Positions 12,817 to 24,331 of a DNA stretch of 64,000 nucleotides are shown one piece after another. Below the pieces are notes generated by a model. That model was not told the origin of the DNA, searched no databases, and was given only the letters and a program-made list of their open reading frames with translations. How positions within the stretch are numbered: the stretch's first letter is position 1; every line of letters starts with the position of its first letter. The stretch is from positions 248,001 through 312,000 of the forward strand of contig JAGPYM010000007.1 in NCBI GenBank assembly GCA_020736575.1, written 5' to 3'. A program made the position numbers and the translations under genes. The stretch comes from Thelonectria olida (lineage: Eukaryota; Ascomycota; Sordariomycetes; Hypocreales; Nectriaceae).

Positions 12817-14796
12817 TGCGCCCCCTCACGCTGACCATCCCGTTAATGTATGATATTCTTTCGTTGTGTTTATACCCATGGTGTTGGAGGATATTGATAT
12901 GCGGGGCACGAACCCGTCAGGGGTTAGGAGGGCCATCGCTTTGTCGAACGTTGTTCGAGATGTAGTTATAGTATTCGTCGGTTGACCGGGGCATTGCGCG
13001 GAGTTCGGAGCTGGGAATCTTTGGGCTTAGACGTGGAGAGCCCGCTTGGAGGCCCAGGTCGATAAATGATAAAAAACACTCGCCGGTCTATGTAGACGGT
13101 TGACAAGCTGTGTCCTGTATGACGTTGACGTGACTGTGTATGTTGACGACGGTGTCAAGAGAGTTTGGTGACGTGGTCGCGGCCATTGGCCTGGTCGGCG
13201 GGCGGTAGACTGGCGGCCATGCGTAGTATTGTTGCCGGCGCTTCACTAAGCTGAGCGAGGCTGCAATGACGGCAGTGCTTTCGCAGCTCGGAGCGGGGTT
13301 TTGAAGAAGGAGAGAAGACGGCGCATTATGGCGAGGGATATCTCAGGTAAGAAAGAATAGAGTCATGCTATCGGCAGAAGAGGGAAGAGAGGGCTTGGTG
13401 GTGTTGTCGGAGGGAGGGAGGAGCTTGGACTCTCTCTTGTGACGAGATCCTAGGCAATAAGTCATGGATGCTAGCCCCGAGGGACGGAGGCTGTGTCTGA
13501 GGCGAGGGGGTAAGAAACACACAACTTGTGGAATTCTTGGTATCGGAGCAGCTGACATGTCCTCACTGGAAAACGATGCTGAGCAGAAAGACGGGAGAAA
13601 AAATATGCCGTATGGTGAAAGGTGGAGGAAGGATGTGTGCTCCGGCCTGTGGGAAAGTTGTGAGGAGGAAGGCCGAGTCTTTGGGGTCTGTGGATCCTAG
13701 GCGAGCGGCCGGCCTGCTGGTTGGATCAACCGACGGTACCACGAGGACGGGAAGTCCCTCTGGGGGTGCGGCGGATTTCTTTCCCACAGCGCATTTGTGG
13801 TCGGCCAGGGAGGGGAGGGAGCTGTTCGGTGCGCTAAGAGCCCGCCGCAGTTGGCACGATTAGCGTCCACCCTGGCCATGCCACACATCCATAATATGGA
13901 TTCGAATGGACGGGCAGAAAAAAAAATTGTAAGAGCCTCTCCGCCCAGCCTTTCTACCAGCATTGGAAAGAGCTAAGAGCATCGAGTCCACAAGTTGAGT
14001 TTTTTTTCTGTGCGTGGATTTCGAGTTGGTTGCTAGAGTGAGCAGAGGGTTCAGCCAGTTGAAACTGTGTTGAAGATGAAAACATCCGACTGCTCGTAGA
14101 CTTTAACTGCCCGCCCAGGTACCTCCCGATGCAGGAATGTTGAGATTCCAGACTTGAGGAAATGGAAACAAATGAGAGCAAATAAGAGGGAAGCTAATAT
14201 CCTGGATGAACCTTCTTGTAGGTACCTAGCATCAACCAGAAAAGCGTCGCTCAAGACTTCAGTTGCTCTGGCCAACCTCGTAGGAATGCAAACCTGAGGT
14301 GCCTGCCCCTCCTATCGATAGCAAACTGCACTCGGCGGGTAGTGACGCACCGCGCACTGTAGATGCCAAAAAGATCTAAGCCCATTCGACGGAGCTCGAT
14401 TAGCTAAGCGAAGACCCTTTAATGGCTCCCCCACCTTCCCAGAAGCCCGCCCCATTACAGGCTTGCTGCTGCCCCTCCATTTCTTGTCTTATCGCCGCCC
14501 CTCATTTTTTTCGACGACATGTCTTGTTAGGGAGGGAGACAACATAGGATCGTATCCCCCTGATTTACGTTAATGATTTTCTTTAAATTCTCCCTTACAA
14601 AGCGACTAGACGAAAGAGTAAATTCATACTGAGAGACTCATAGACTCGCTCCTCTATTTCGACATACTTAGCAAAGAGGCCCGACAACGCCGTCAACACC
14701 ACCCCCACCACGACCAAATCATCACCACAGTCGTCCTTCTCTCGTGATACCCACCTCCATCCTCCCCTCCTCAACCTCTCGCTCACACCACGCACA
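12817..14796. other. Intergenic region between epl1 and kae1
   Basis: Holds the epl1 3' region and the kae1 promoter, both genes being on the + strand. The stretch 14590-14796 is pyrimidine- and A-rich, as in fungal 5' leaders. A palindromic GTAGGTACCTAG string lies at 14218-14229. No family-like ORF was found. Confidence 0.6.
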
Positions 14797-15840
14797 ATGG
14801 ATCCCTTCAAAACCAAATCCTCCTACATTGCCCTCGGGTGCGAAGGCTCCGCAAACAAACTCGGCATCGGCGTCATCCTCCATACAAAGGACAAGACCAC
14901 CATCCTCTCCAACCTCCGCCACACCTTCGTCTCGCCCCCCGGCACCGGCTTCCTCCCCAAGGACACCGCCGCCCACCACCGCGCCCACTTCGTCTCCCTC
15001 GCCCGCAAAGCCCTCGCCGAAGCCCGCGTCGCCCCCGCCGACGTCGACTGCATCTGCTACACCAAGGGCCCGGGCATGGGCGCCCCGCTCAACTCCGTCG
15101 CCGTCGCCGCCCGCACCCTCGCCCTGCTGTGGGATCGCCCGCTCGTCGGCGTCAACCACTGCGTCGGTCACATCGAGATGGGCCGCTACATCACCGGCGC
15201 CGACAACCCCGTCGTGCTGTACGTGTCGGGCGGCAACTCGCAGGTCATCGCATACGCCGAGCAGCGCTACCGCATCTTTGGCGAGACGCTCGACATTGCC
15301 GTCGGGAACTGCCTCGACCGCTTCGCCCGCACCCTCGAGATCAGCAACGACCCCGCCCCGGGCTACAACATCGAGCAGCTGGCCAAGAAGGGCTCCAAGC
15401 TGCTTGACCTGCCCTACACCGTCAAGGGCATGGACTGCTCTTTCTCCGGCATCCTCGCCTCGGCCGATGCGCTGGCCGCGCAGATGAAGGCCGGTGCGGA
15501 CTTCACGCCCGCAGACCTGTGCTTCACGCTGCAAGAGACTGTCTTCGCGATGCTCGTCGAAATCACAGAACGCGCCATGGCGCATGTCGGCAGCGGACAG
15601 GTGCTCATCGTGGGCGGCGTCGGGTGCAACGAGCGGCTCCAAGAAATGATGGGCGAGATGGCGCGGGAGAGGGGGGGATCCGTATACGCGACGGACGAGC
15701 GGTTCTGCATCGACAACGGCATCATGATTGCACACGCGGGGTTGCTGGCCTACGAGACGGGGTTCCGTACGCCGCTCGAGGAGAGCACGTGTACCCAGCG
15801 CTTTAGGACTGACGAGGTCTTTATTGAATGGAGAGACTAA
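14797..15840 (+). CDS. kae1: Kae1, catalytic subunit of the KEOPS/EKC tRNA threonylcarbamoyltransferase
   Basis: Transfers the threonylcarbamoyl group to A37 of ANN-decoding tRNAs (t6A) in the KEOPS/EKC complex of cytosol and nucleus. Single exon, 347 residues, standard length. Seen: an ASKHA-fold start ([17 protein letters not shown]), the metal-binding NHCVGH motif with His121 and His125, and the nucleotide-binding SGGNS at 144-148. Later come FSGILAS and [13 protein letters not shown], and a C-terminal [12 protein letters not shown]. The N-terminal two thirds uses almost only C-ending codons, which opens a 405-codon frame on the opposite strand that I regard as a shadow. Convergent with the AMPK beta gene, about 340 bp away. 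Confidence 0.97.
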   Translation: MDPFKTKSSYIALGCEGSANKLGIGVILHTKDKTTILSNLRHTFVSPPGTGFLPKDTAAHHRAHFVSLARKALAEARVAPADVDCICYTKGPGMGAPLNSVAVAARTLALLWDRPLVGVNHCVGHIEMGRYITGADNPVVLYVSGGNSQVIAYAEQRYRIFGETLDIAVGNCLDRFARTLEISNDPAPGYNIEQLAKKGSKLLDLPYTVKGMDCSFSGILASADALAAQMKAGADFTPADLCFTLQETVFAMLVEITERAMAHVGSGQVLIVGGVGCNERLQEMMGEMARERGGSVYATDERFCIDNGIMIAHAGLLAYETGFRTPLEESTCTQRFRTDEVFIEWRD

Positions 15841-16181
15841 GACTGCGCGGCTGTGCCTGAGCCTGCACTGTGTGTGTGTTGTATTTGTGTGTACATGTTT
15901 GTATATGTTCGTGTTGTGCATGGTTCGTTCCCGTGTCATTTCCCCTGTAACTGGGACTCTTCATCATCCATCCTGGCGGTCAAGCCGAGAGGGGGCTATC
16001 GCATTCATCCTTCGTCATCCATCATCTGCCGCTCATGTTCTCCCAGCAGTATAGTAGGGGTTTCGCAGATTCCACACTCTGCAGCAGCGAACAGTAGACC
16101 ACCTCCCAAAGTGCAAGTTGTTCAAAGGCAAGAACGTTCTCCTCCCTCGGGAAATGTGTGTAGGTCGACTCAAACCTATCT
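15841..16181. other. Convergent 3' regions of kae1 and the AMPK beta gene
   Basis: 341 bp between two stop codons facing each other. A GT/TGT-rich tract at 15868-15920 is likely kae1 3' UTR. Nothing coding is seen. Confidence 0.6.
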
Positions 16182-17895
16182 TTAACCTTCTTTGGTCGAA
16201 GTAGGCTTGTACATAATGGTAGTCACATACTGGCTCCTCGTCAGCAACTCCAGTGTCAGAAGCTACACACACTAAAGACGTACCTTGTTTCTGTATCGCG
16301 TAGTCGCCGACACGGCCAGAATATTATTCTTGATACTGCTAGTGGCAAGATGATTTAGAATCGTGTGGTTGGGCATGTTCAACACACTGTTGTCGTCCTT
16401 GAGGAGCGTTGCAAGGTTCAGAACTGGCTTGCCGAGGAAGCCTGGAAGAGTTGGTGGGTTGGGCAGCTTCTCTATAGCTGTCACGGCATACTGGTACGCA
16501 GGCGAATCCTCGGGCTGGTCAAAATCCAACAGATACGCGGGGATCGGGCTGCGATAGGCCTCGGGCGGCAGCACCTCCTTGCCCTTAGGTTGCTGCGGCT
16601 GTTGCTGCACGGGCGGCTGCTGAGGTTGTTGCTGCTTAGGCTCTGCCTCCTGTGCCGGCGGTTCGACAGGCTTCCCCACGGGAATGGGTGGCACGGCCTG
16701 TTGGGCGTCGTCTGGGTTCACTTCGATGTAGTTGACCAGGTTGTTCCCAAAGTCGACAGTAGTGGGCAGATCCGGGGATGTCTGCATGATACCGTCAACC
16801 AGGAAGCGGACATGATGTGTTCCGGGAAGAATATGAATAGTGGCAGCAAAGCACCCAGGCCTGCCCTCTCTGTTTGCCCAACACATGTCAGTATATGAGT
16901 GGGTTAGATAAGAAACAGATCTGATTGTGCATGAACCCCCCTGTTTCGCCACAAGGCTGCGAGTGCGACACGCCTTCAAGACGGCAGAGCATCCGTCAGG
17001 CAGCCACAGCAGCACAGAAAAGGCGGGCAACCGTCTCGATGTCTCGGGCAGAGGTAACCATGATGAAAACAAATACGAAAAAAAAAAGGACTACTACTCA
17101 CATGGGATGCAGACGCTGCTTTCGATTCCACTGGAAGATTGTACCTGTCACATAAATCTTGTCACCACCACGACGCCATTCAAGTTCGGTCGGGACGGTA
17201 GGTCTCGTCTTGTCGACACGCAGCTCCTCGCCCTCTTCCTCGTCAACGGTCGTGGCGCTGAGCGCCGAGGTCTTACGTGTGATGCCGTCCGACGACGAGT
17301 CGATGAGGTCAACGTCAGGTAGCCCAGGGTCCTGGTCGGCAGCGAGGATGGGAGAACCTGGGGTATGTACCTCTTCCTCGATAGGGAGGGGTAGGCGCGG
17401 GGGTCGAGTCAGGTACATGTCGGTGATGCTGCTGTTGGACACGAGATGCGGCTCAGAGGGCGTAGAGTAGTGGGAGCGGAGAGAAGAAGCCTCAACAGGA
17501 ACGTCTACGGGCTTGGAAGGCTCATCGCGGGGAGCGGGCTTTGGCTCGGCGGGTTTCGAGTCGGGGACAGCGCGGGCAACAGCCTGGGCGGCGGCGACGG
17601 CGGTGACGGGCTTGATGGGAGCAGAAGCGTTGCTGTGAGGCGAACCGCTGAGGGAGGAGACGGCAGTGGTGGGCAGGCTCTTAGGCCTGTTGACACCGAC
17701 AGTGGTGGAACCCTGTGCGAGAGCGAGCGAGGGCTCCGGGGGAGCGGCGGAGCGGTGTGTGTGGCCGGGGATGATGTTGCGGGCGTCCTTGCGATGGTGC
17801 CGGGGCGATTCATGGCCGGAGCCCGGAGCAGACGCCGACGGGGTGGACGATGTCGGCGTGACGGGTTTGGAGGAGGAGGATGGGTTGTTCCCCAT
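16182..17895 (-). CDS. AMPK/SNF1 complex beta subunit (Sip1/Sip2/Gal83 family)
   Basis: Scaffold of the SNF1/AMPK kinase that joins the catalytic alpha and regulatory gamma subunits in energy and carbon-source signalling. Exons on the minus strand: 17895-17102, 16869-16284 and 16229-16182; 475 residues. The start was chosen at MGNNPSSSS, an N-myristoylation signal, rather than an upstream in-frame extension. Residues 1-235 are Ser/Pro-rich and probably disordered. The glycogen-binding/CBM48-like domain spans about 240-320 (VTGTIFQWNRKQRLHPIEG, ILPGTHHVRFLVDG). A Gln/Pro linker follows, then the ASC alpha/gamma-binding domain to the end (YLLDF, LPNPPTLPGFLGKPVLN, VTTIMYKPT). The 48-nt last exon supplies the conserved end. 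No specific yeast paralogue can be assigned. Confidence 0.95.
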
Positions 17896-18934
17896 GGCTG
17901 CGGATGGAGGCGGGCTGAGGGCGGGCGGAGGGAGGAGGGGAGGCGGCAGAGCCTCGAGTGCCGTCGTCGCGTATGCGGGGATACGAGTAAGCGAGTAACT
18001 AACTATACGAATAGATGCGGTCGTTGAGATTGTCGCGACGTTCAAAGAAGAAGGTGGGGGGAGTCGGAAGTTGAATGTGGAGGAGTTGTGGAGATGTGAG
18101 GTCCAAGGTTGGGAGGGACCGAGGGACGAAAGGAGCCCGCGCCAACGGGACTTGTAACGGGTCTCGCGATAGCAGCCAAATACAGTAGTTGTTGACTATT
18201 CGTAGAATCAAGCGATAGGGTTGAGAAGACCAATCAAGGTAGGCGTCGTCTTATCAACGAGTTGTCGATGAAAATGGAAAGGAAGCTTTCGCAAGATAAT
18301 GGCGTTAGAGTTGTGGCCGTTTCAACGACACGCGCCACGGATGGGGTGTACGAATACTTTGTAAGTACAGATTATGTCGCGTGTGAATACCTAGGTAGGT
18401 ACCGAGAAGATGGATGCCGCTTCTCCGTATACAAGATCGATTGGCGTCATACGGGAATTGCAGTGAAGCGCCTTTATCACACGTCGCATTTGACATGGAA
18501 GTTAAGAGCAGGAGGGGGACAGTGGGGAGATGTGGAAGAGAGCTCAACGTTTGGATGATGATGGCTGGGACTGTTAGGTCGAGTACTCTTGCGGTACTTT
18601 AGCATCGGGCGTGAAGTCGTTGGCGGGAGAGGTAGATCCTGATGTCTCTTACGTAGCTCCCTAGCAGACCGACCACCACGAGCTTCCATGGCTCCCGCTG
18701 GCATGCTCCAGGTGGGGACCCGTTCCTTGATGAGATGAACCTCGACCATTACACTTTGATATCTCCTCTCACCTCCTTGATCGCATGGAGACTCAATCAA
18801 CCCGCCCACTTCTAGCATCGTCTGAATGGGAGACACTTCACTAGTCTTCTCACTGTCGCATTGAAACCACAATGTCGTGACGACATACCACGTCGCCTCA
18901 CCTTCAAATAACATCAACACCAGTCACTACCAAA
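17896..18934. promoter_or_regulatory. Shared upstream region of the AMPK beta gene (-) and a membrane protein gene (+)
   Basis: 1.04 kb between divergent starts. It contains the palindrome-rich string TACCTAGGTAGGTACC at 18388-18403. No ORF resembles a known family. Confidence 0.55.
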
Positions 18935-19641
18935 ATGTCCGATCAATCCTCTTCCAACGGCTTCATCGACGTTCTCGTCTCCATATTCTCCTTTTTCTTC
19001 TCATTTCTCTGGTCCATCCAATGGTCTCTCCGCTTCTCCCAGCTTCTTTCAATTCTCTACCTTCCCTTCCGACTCATCCTCTATCCTTTACGCACCATCG
19101 TCAATGTCCTCCTCGTCGTCTTCGCACCCGCCATATATGTGCTCGCCTTTATCCTCTCGCTAATCCGCTCCATCATTGACTTCCTTGCAAGTCTTGAGGT
19201 AAGAGTCCTTCGATGTGTTAGAGCCGTCTGATGAATCATAATGGGCTTAAAGCTGACGCCTTTCTTCACTCTATCCAGCCACTCTACAGCTTTGTAAGAA
19301 CCCATTCCCCCAATTTACCATTTTTCTTCACGTGTAACCCTTTCTCACATTTATCACAGTTCGGCGCAGCAGCAGGTGTCGGCATCGTCGCAGGCATCAT
19401 CATTGCCGTATTCTCCACGTCCATCGCATCGCGCCTGGGCATGTACGACGAGGATCGCCCTCCGTCAACAAGGCCCAGCTCCAAACGGAGCTACTTCGAA
19501 GAGTCTACGAGTCGACGGGACTCGTCCTCTACTACAGATCTTGATTGGCAATTCCTTGACTCGCCTGCACGTCGCCGGAAATCAGCCGTTGGCTTACTAT
19601 CTCAGACAATCCTTGAAGAGGAGGATGACTCCGAGTACTAG
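18935..19641 (+). CDS. Small conserved-looking multi-pass membrane protein, unknown function
   Basis: I do not recognise a named family. Three exons: 18935-19198, 19279-19293 and 19360-19641 give 186 residues. Residues 10-85 are strongly hydrophobic, with two or three membrane segments broken by short WSIQWSLR and RLILYPLR links. The 15-nt middle exon encodes Pro-Leu-Tyr-Ser-Phe. It is followed by a Gly/Ala/Ile-rich segment (FGAAAGVGIVAGIIIAVF) and a hydrophilic Ser/Arg/Asp/Glu-rich tail ending ILEEEDDSEY. The architecture suggests an endomembrane protein with a cytosolic phosphorylatable tail (inference). The microexon rests on good splice sites on both sides and on the frame; skipping it would keep the frame. 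Convergent with bur1. Confidence 0.8.
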
Positions 19642-20106
19642 TCCAAGCCAGAGCCGTCAAAGGATGCTCCAGATACAAAGTCGGCACTAAGCCGTCACCT
19701 CTGACGTGTTGAAAAACGAAATCTTGACTCGCGTCACTTAGCACTATATCTCGCTGTGGGAATAAAGCTACAGATAGTCCTACAAAATAATCCTCCTCGT
19801 TCCTCTTCCCATCTTTCCGTTTGCGCCGTCTCCAGCCTGTCTTTAATCTCGACTTTCGTACTTGCACTCATCAAGACTCTGATAACGCTGTTTCAACCTT
19901 CTCTGATCATCTGTGTGAGTTCCGCCTATTCTTCAGCCAATGCGTAGTCCAACTCTCGAGGTCACTGCCGTTTGGTTCGACATGTTGCCCGCCCAGCTTG
20001 TCTACTGCCCTCACTCATCTCTTGTAGGATTTGCCTGTCCTAATGTGGATTCATTATGCTCTTTCCCCACCGAAGGATGGTCTTCGTCACGAAGCGACTC
20101 GTCCGC
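19642..20106. other. Convergent 3' regions of the membrane protein gene and bur1
   Basis: 465 bp between facing stop codons; no coding signal or conserved structure noticed. Confidence 0.55.
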
Positions 20107-22049
20107 CTACCTTCGATACACATCGCGGTCTGACCTCTCTCGGTCTCGGGATCTCTCAAGCCTCGGTGATCGACTACGGCTCATCGTGCCGCGATCCCTA
20201 TCGTATCGTCGCTCCTCTCTACTATTGCGCCGTCGGCGGTCATCACGAGGCCAATCATCTCGGGCGCGGTCATCTCTGGGTAGCCGGTCGTCCCTTGGAG
20301 GGCGGTCGTCTCTCCAGCGAGCTCCATCATCTCTCTTATAGGCGGGAATGTACGTGTCGATATCGCCGCCGCCGCCGCGTGGCGGTGGCCCTCTCCCCCG
20401 TTGGCCTCGGTCTCGATAGTCGTCCTCTCCCGGAGGTGGACGAGGCGGTTGCGCTCGGTCTCGTTGCCACGCAGGTCGCCGCTCTTCAGGCCCCGTTCGG
20501 TACCGACCGCTGTTGACACCATTGCGGCCATTGCTGTACGCATCGGTGCTCGTGAAGCCGGCCCCAGCCGTGGGTCCATTGGCGTCAGGACCAACGCCCA
20601 CAGTTCCTCCCTTGGGAGCTGGGGGAAGAGCGGCCTTGCGGTCATGGAACTTTCTACGGTCCAGTTCGTGGCTCTCCTCGTAGAACGGAATTTCATGTGG
20701 CTCCAAAGGCAGCGGCTGCATCTTAAAGTATGGGTGCTGGAGGGCATCAACCGCATTGATTCGTGTCCGCCAATCGAGCTTTAGTAACTCTTTGAGGAGT
20801 GAAATTGCCCCAGAGCCATATCTAATGAGGGCGTGTTAGATGCCAATTGCACTATCGAGTCGCGTAAGGATTGAAGGCTCACTCTCTGAATCGGCTTTGA
20901 ATGTTACCCGGTCGCGTCCGCGGGGTCAGGTGTTCGGCGGCTGGCAGCGACTTCCATCTTGGCATGTTCTCATCTGTCGGAGATCCCATCAAATCCCAGA
21001 TGATTTCCAGCTGATTGTTATCACTCTCGCCAGCCAGGATGGGCTTTCGAACTAGCATTTCGCCAAAGACGCATCTGCTCTAGGTTAGAATAACTCCGAT
21101 AATACACAACGACAACTTGTCTCCTTACCCAACTCCCCATACATCAATGGCAGGTGTGTACTGCCGTAGTTGTAGCAATAGTTCTGGCGGTCGGTACCAT
21201 CTGGTCACGACCAAGCCAGTGTAATCTCGTTTTCCTCCACCAATGGCTTGTCCAGCCTTGGGGACTGGACCATCGTAGTGGCGTGCCAAGCCGAAATCGG
21301 CAATCAGCAAGATGCCTTGGTTGTTGATGAGTAGATTGGCGGCCTTCATGTCACGATGGAGGATGTGCTGGTCGTGCAGGTAGCGAAGGCCCTCGAGCAG
21401 CTGCAGCATGTAGCACTTGATCTGGGCTTCCTTGAATTGGACCGAGGGATTGTCGAGTAAACCGGAAAGATCGTGATCCATATAGGGAGTTACCATGTAC
21501 ACGGTGGGTTTCTTGCGCTTGTCGCCTGAACATGGACTCGTCAGCGACTGAACGGCGGGATCGTGCGAATAGTCGTATAACGCCACTCACTAGGTCTTGA
21601 AGGGTGCTCAACGGCCATATCCTCGAGCCGGAGGACGTTCTTGTGGGAGAGGAGTTTAAGTATTTTTATTTCTCGAAGCGCGGTGATAGGAAACTAGATA
21701 GTGTTAGAGCGAAAGGTCGAGATGGAGAAGTGGCACAGCATGACATACACCATCCTTTTCGTGGTGCATAATGATTTTCTTTAGAGCATAGGAGGCTCCT
21801 GTTTTTCGTGATCGGGCTCGGTGAACCTCACTATGGAAGGTGTATCAGCATTTTTTTCTTGTCGTAAAGGCGATCATAAGGCTGAGACTAGAAGACGCCG
21901 TACCCAAAGGTTCCCTCGCCCAGCTTGCCCTGCAGTTCATAGTCTGAAATGCGCGAGCAGCCCTTGAAGCTTGAACGCGACCGCATATGATTCATCGCAA
22001 ATGTTCGTGGAGATACGCCGCCCGGCGGCGTATCTGCTGGCGGATCCAT
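20107..22049 (-). CDS. bur1: Bur1/Sgv1-type cyclin-dependent kinase (CDK9 family)
   Basis: Kinase that, with cyclin Bur2, phosphorylates the RNA polymerase II CTD linker, Spt5 and related elongation targets. Six exons on the minus strand: 22049-21904, 21830-21749, 21693-21591, 21525-21129, 21074-20883 and 20821-20107; 544 residues. Seen: glycine loop GEGTFGEV (44-51), ATP lysine in ALKK (66), HRD at 167-169, DFG at 187-189, a T-loop Thr at about 213 within [14 protein letters not shown], and the substrate-lobe GCVFGEML. The catalytic core ends near residue 340; a long tail follows, dense in Arg-Asp pairs and RS dipeptides. Exon 2 ends at a GGT|GTATGT donor; the alternative one dinucleotide earlier breaks the frame. 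Convergent with the membrane protein gene. Confidence 0.95.
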
Positions 22050-22492
22050 GGCGTCGAAACGTATGTCGTTCGGGTGGGATGGTTAAAAGTGTGATGTTGG
22101 AGACGATGCTCGCGATGGTTCGCGCGCGTTAGGCGTAGGGTGGGCCGTGTTGAATACGGACTTGTACTTTCATGGCAGATTATCGCATTTAAAGATTCGG
22201 ATTTGAAGTTGGGAGAAACTCCATTTGCAAGACGATGAATTGGCGCGAGGCGAGGGGTTGATAATGGTGGTGAATAATAGCGGTTTGAATGTAGGATTGA
22301 ATCGTCGCCTTTATTCAATCTTGGCGACGGGAGGGAGGCATTCTATCACAAACAGACTGGGTAAGTGAAGTGTCCAAAGGCGGTGAGAGCACAAGCACCG
22401 GCAGAATAACCAGATTGGGCAAGGTTGCGACTGGGGTCCGTGACCCCGGGCCATCAATTTGGCCGCGATAACTCAATGTTAGGGATTTAATA

Positions 22493-22573
22493 ATTAACCC
22501 ACAAACACTCTGTTAATGGGTTAATAAGTGGCCGGGCAGGGGTATTCGTTCTTAAGCATCCTCCCCTGCCTGG
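22493..22573. repeat. Two successive inverted repeats in the bur1-asparaginase intergenic region
   Basis: First pair: ATTAACCCA (22493-22501) with TGGGTTAAT (22517-22525), a perfect 9-bp match with a 15-nt spacer. Second pair: CCGGGCAGGGG (22532-22542) with CCCCTGCCTGG (22563-22573), 11 pairs with one G-T and a 20-nt spacer. Both lie in about 80 bp, roughly 450 bp upstream of bur1. Confidence 0.75.
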
Positions 22574-23733
22574 AATTAATCCTGACTAGGATGCCATGAC
22601 GAGTGCCGAAAGGCGGAACTCCGTCAGTCAGGAACTCGGACCCTTGAAAAAGGCGGCTCTGTTCTTTTAACGAACGTCATATTTAATTGTCATCCATTCT
22701 GCCCTCTTGCCTCTCTCTCCGCGTCTCCTTTGTCCGAATCTCACGGCCGTGTCATCACATCACACGACACCTGAGCCCATTGGCCGTAAAGACAACCTGA
22801 CCGACCCTTTTCTTGCAGTATTTAATCACCGACGCAGGGACAATATGTTAAGGGCAGGCATCGGATCCAAGGCACATCGGACCGCCCGTACGAAGTGACG
22901 AGAGAAAACCATGTTATTGAAGTATGCCGCAAATCGGAGCTTCCCCTGGCTCGCCTTGTTTTTCGACCAACTGTCTAGGGACAGCGCCAGACCAGTCAGC
23001 GACTCTGGATAACGGAGACTAATGTCAAAATAAAGAGAGAGAAAGGCGAAAGAAAGGCGATAAAAGCCCACTTGGTTCTTCTAGAGTAGTGGGGGTAGCC
23101 TTGTCGGCGCCTTAAGTTGCCCATCTTGCCAGTGACTTCTTTTGGTCACTTTTCTCGCCCACGATCCGTCTCAGTTCTGGACTTCCAGCGTTCTCTCTGT
23201 TGTCCCACTCTGGAAGGTCTTCTCAGCAGCCAGAGCGTCTGTGCCATGCCTGATCCATGTGCAAGGACGAACGCTCGGGAAGACATATGACAAGGGGGAA
23301 ATGGCGATTGGTACGCATCGGAGAACTCCCCGCTTGGCCAGACTTCGAGTTATTCGATGTGTCTCCGGGGTAAGAATGGGGAGAGGACGGAGAGTCATGG
23401 ACGAAGGAGTCATTGAGAGATGGCGAAACTACCGATGAATGGGTTTCAATTACCGGCATACCCGAGAACCTCACCAGGGAAGCGAGTCCCTCCGATTGTA
23501 GGTATCACCAGGACATGGGAAGACCAAGACCTCACCAACCAGTATCTCGTTGAATCCCTCTCAACACGAAGATAGGCAAAACGATACTACGCAAGCGCAG
23601 TAATTGCCTCACAGCGAGGGAAGGAAAGCAGACTAAGACTCCTCATATCGCTGCATGTGACCTTGCCGGGTGCCGCGCACGTCGTGGCGGCCATGGCATC
23701 ATGTCCTCTCACTCGCCAGTTGAAGCCGAAATC

Positions 23734-23792
23734 GAGTTGCTATTACCCCTTCAAAACTCGAGCTGGGAGTTGCTATTACCCCTCCAAAACTC
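23734..23792 (+). repeat. Tandem direct repeat, 26-nt unit copied at 33-bp offset
   Basis: GAGTTGCTATTACCCC followed by TTCAAAACTC recurs 33 bp later with a single base change (TCCAAAACTC). It lies about 550 bp upstream of the asparaginase start. Confidence 0.9.
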
Positions 23793-24331
23793 CAAACGGA
23801 TCCACTTGGGGAAGTTGTATCCCACAAGGGTCTTTCCTCTGCTCATGGATGGATAATTTAGCACAGGGCCAGCATTTTGTTCGCCTTGTCCGATTTCCTA
23901 TAATTATTGAACCGCCCTCGTCTCTTTTTCCTTGTCCTTCATTTCCTTCGCCATATACCTATACCCCTCTGAATGGTTCTTATCTGTTGCGATCTCTCTC
24001 TCGCCCTCGCTCTCGGCTCCTATCTTATCACACAAGTCTAGAAGCCTTCTATTTTTTTTCCCCTTTCCCTTTTTCGGTGCCCCTCCGCTCTCACCCCGCC
24101 ACTAAAATCTCCCAAGTGCCGTCCGTCTCTCTTTGTTATCGCGACGTCACTGCAGTCGCGCCCGCTCAAGCTCTCACACAACTCACTTCACACAAAATCG
24201 AAACCAATTCGAAATAATCATCCGCAGCCATTGACTGGGTCGCTTCTTGTCTCAATCTCCCAATATCTTATCTCTCCCTCCCTTCTCCGCCTCCTTCTCC
24301 GCCTCCACCCTCTCCTCTCAAATCAGAAACC

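Larger units (their letters stand above)
22050..24331. promoter_or_regulatory. Shared upstream region of bur1 (-) and the asparaginase gene (+)
   Basis: 2.3 kb between divergent starts. Near 22493-22573 it is AT-rich with two successive inverted repeats, and at 23734-23792 it has a 33-bp direct repeat. The last 60 nt before the asparaginase ATG are almost pure pyrimidine (TCTCC/GCCTCC runs), a common fungal leader feature. Frames such as 23657-24217 have no family resemblance. Confidence 0.55.

Noticed and set aside
14722..15939. 405-codon open frame antisense to kae1
   Set aside because: It is the complement of a strongly C-ending-codon gene with clear Kae1 motifs on the + strand. The antisense protein is Val/Gly/Asp/Glu-rich with no family likeness.
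17896..18045. N-terminal extension of the AMPK beta frame
   Set aside because: The frame stays open upstream, but the added residues are Pro/Ala-rich, and starting there would hide the Gly2 myristoylation signal expected for the family.
23657..24217. 187-codon + frame upstream of the asparaginase gene
   Set aside because: It contains the 33-bp direct repeat and a pyrimidine-rich leader and reads as Ser/Pro/Tyr noise; more likely promoter and leader.
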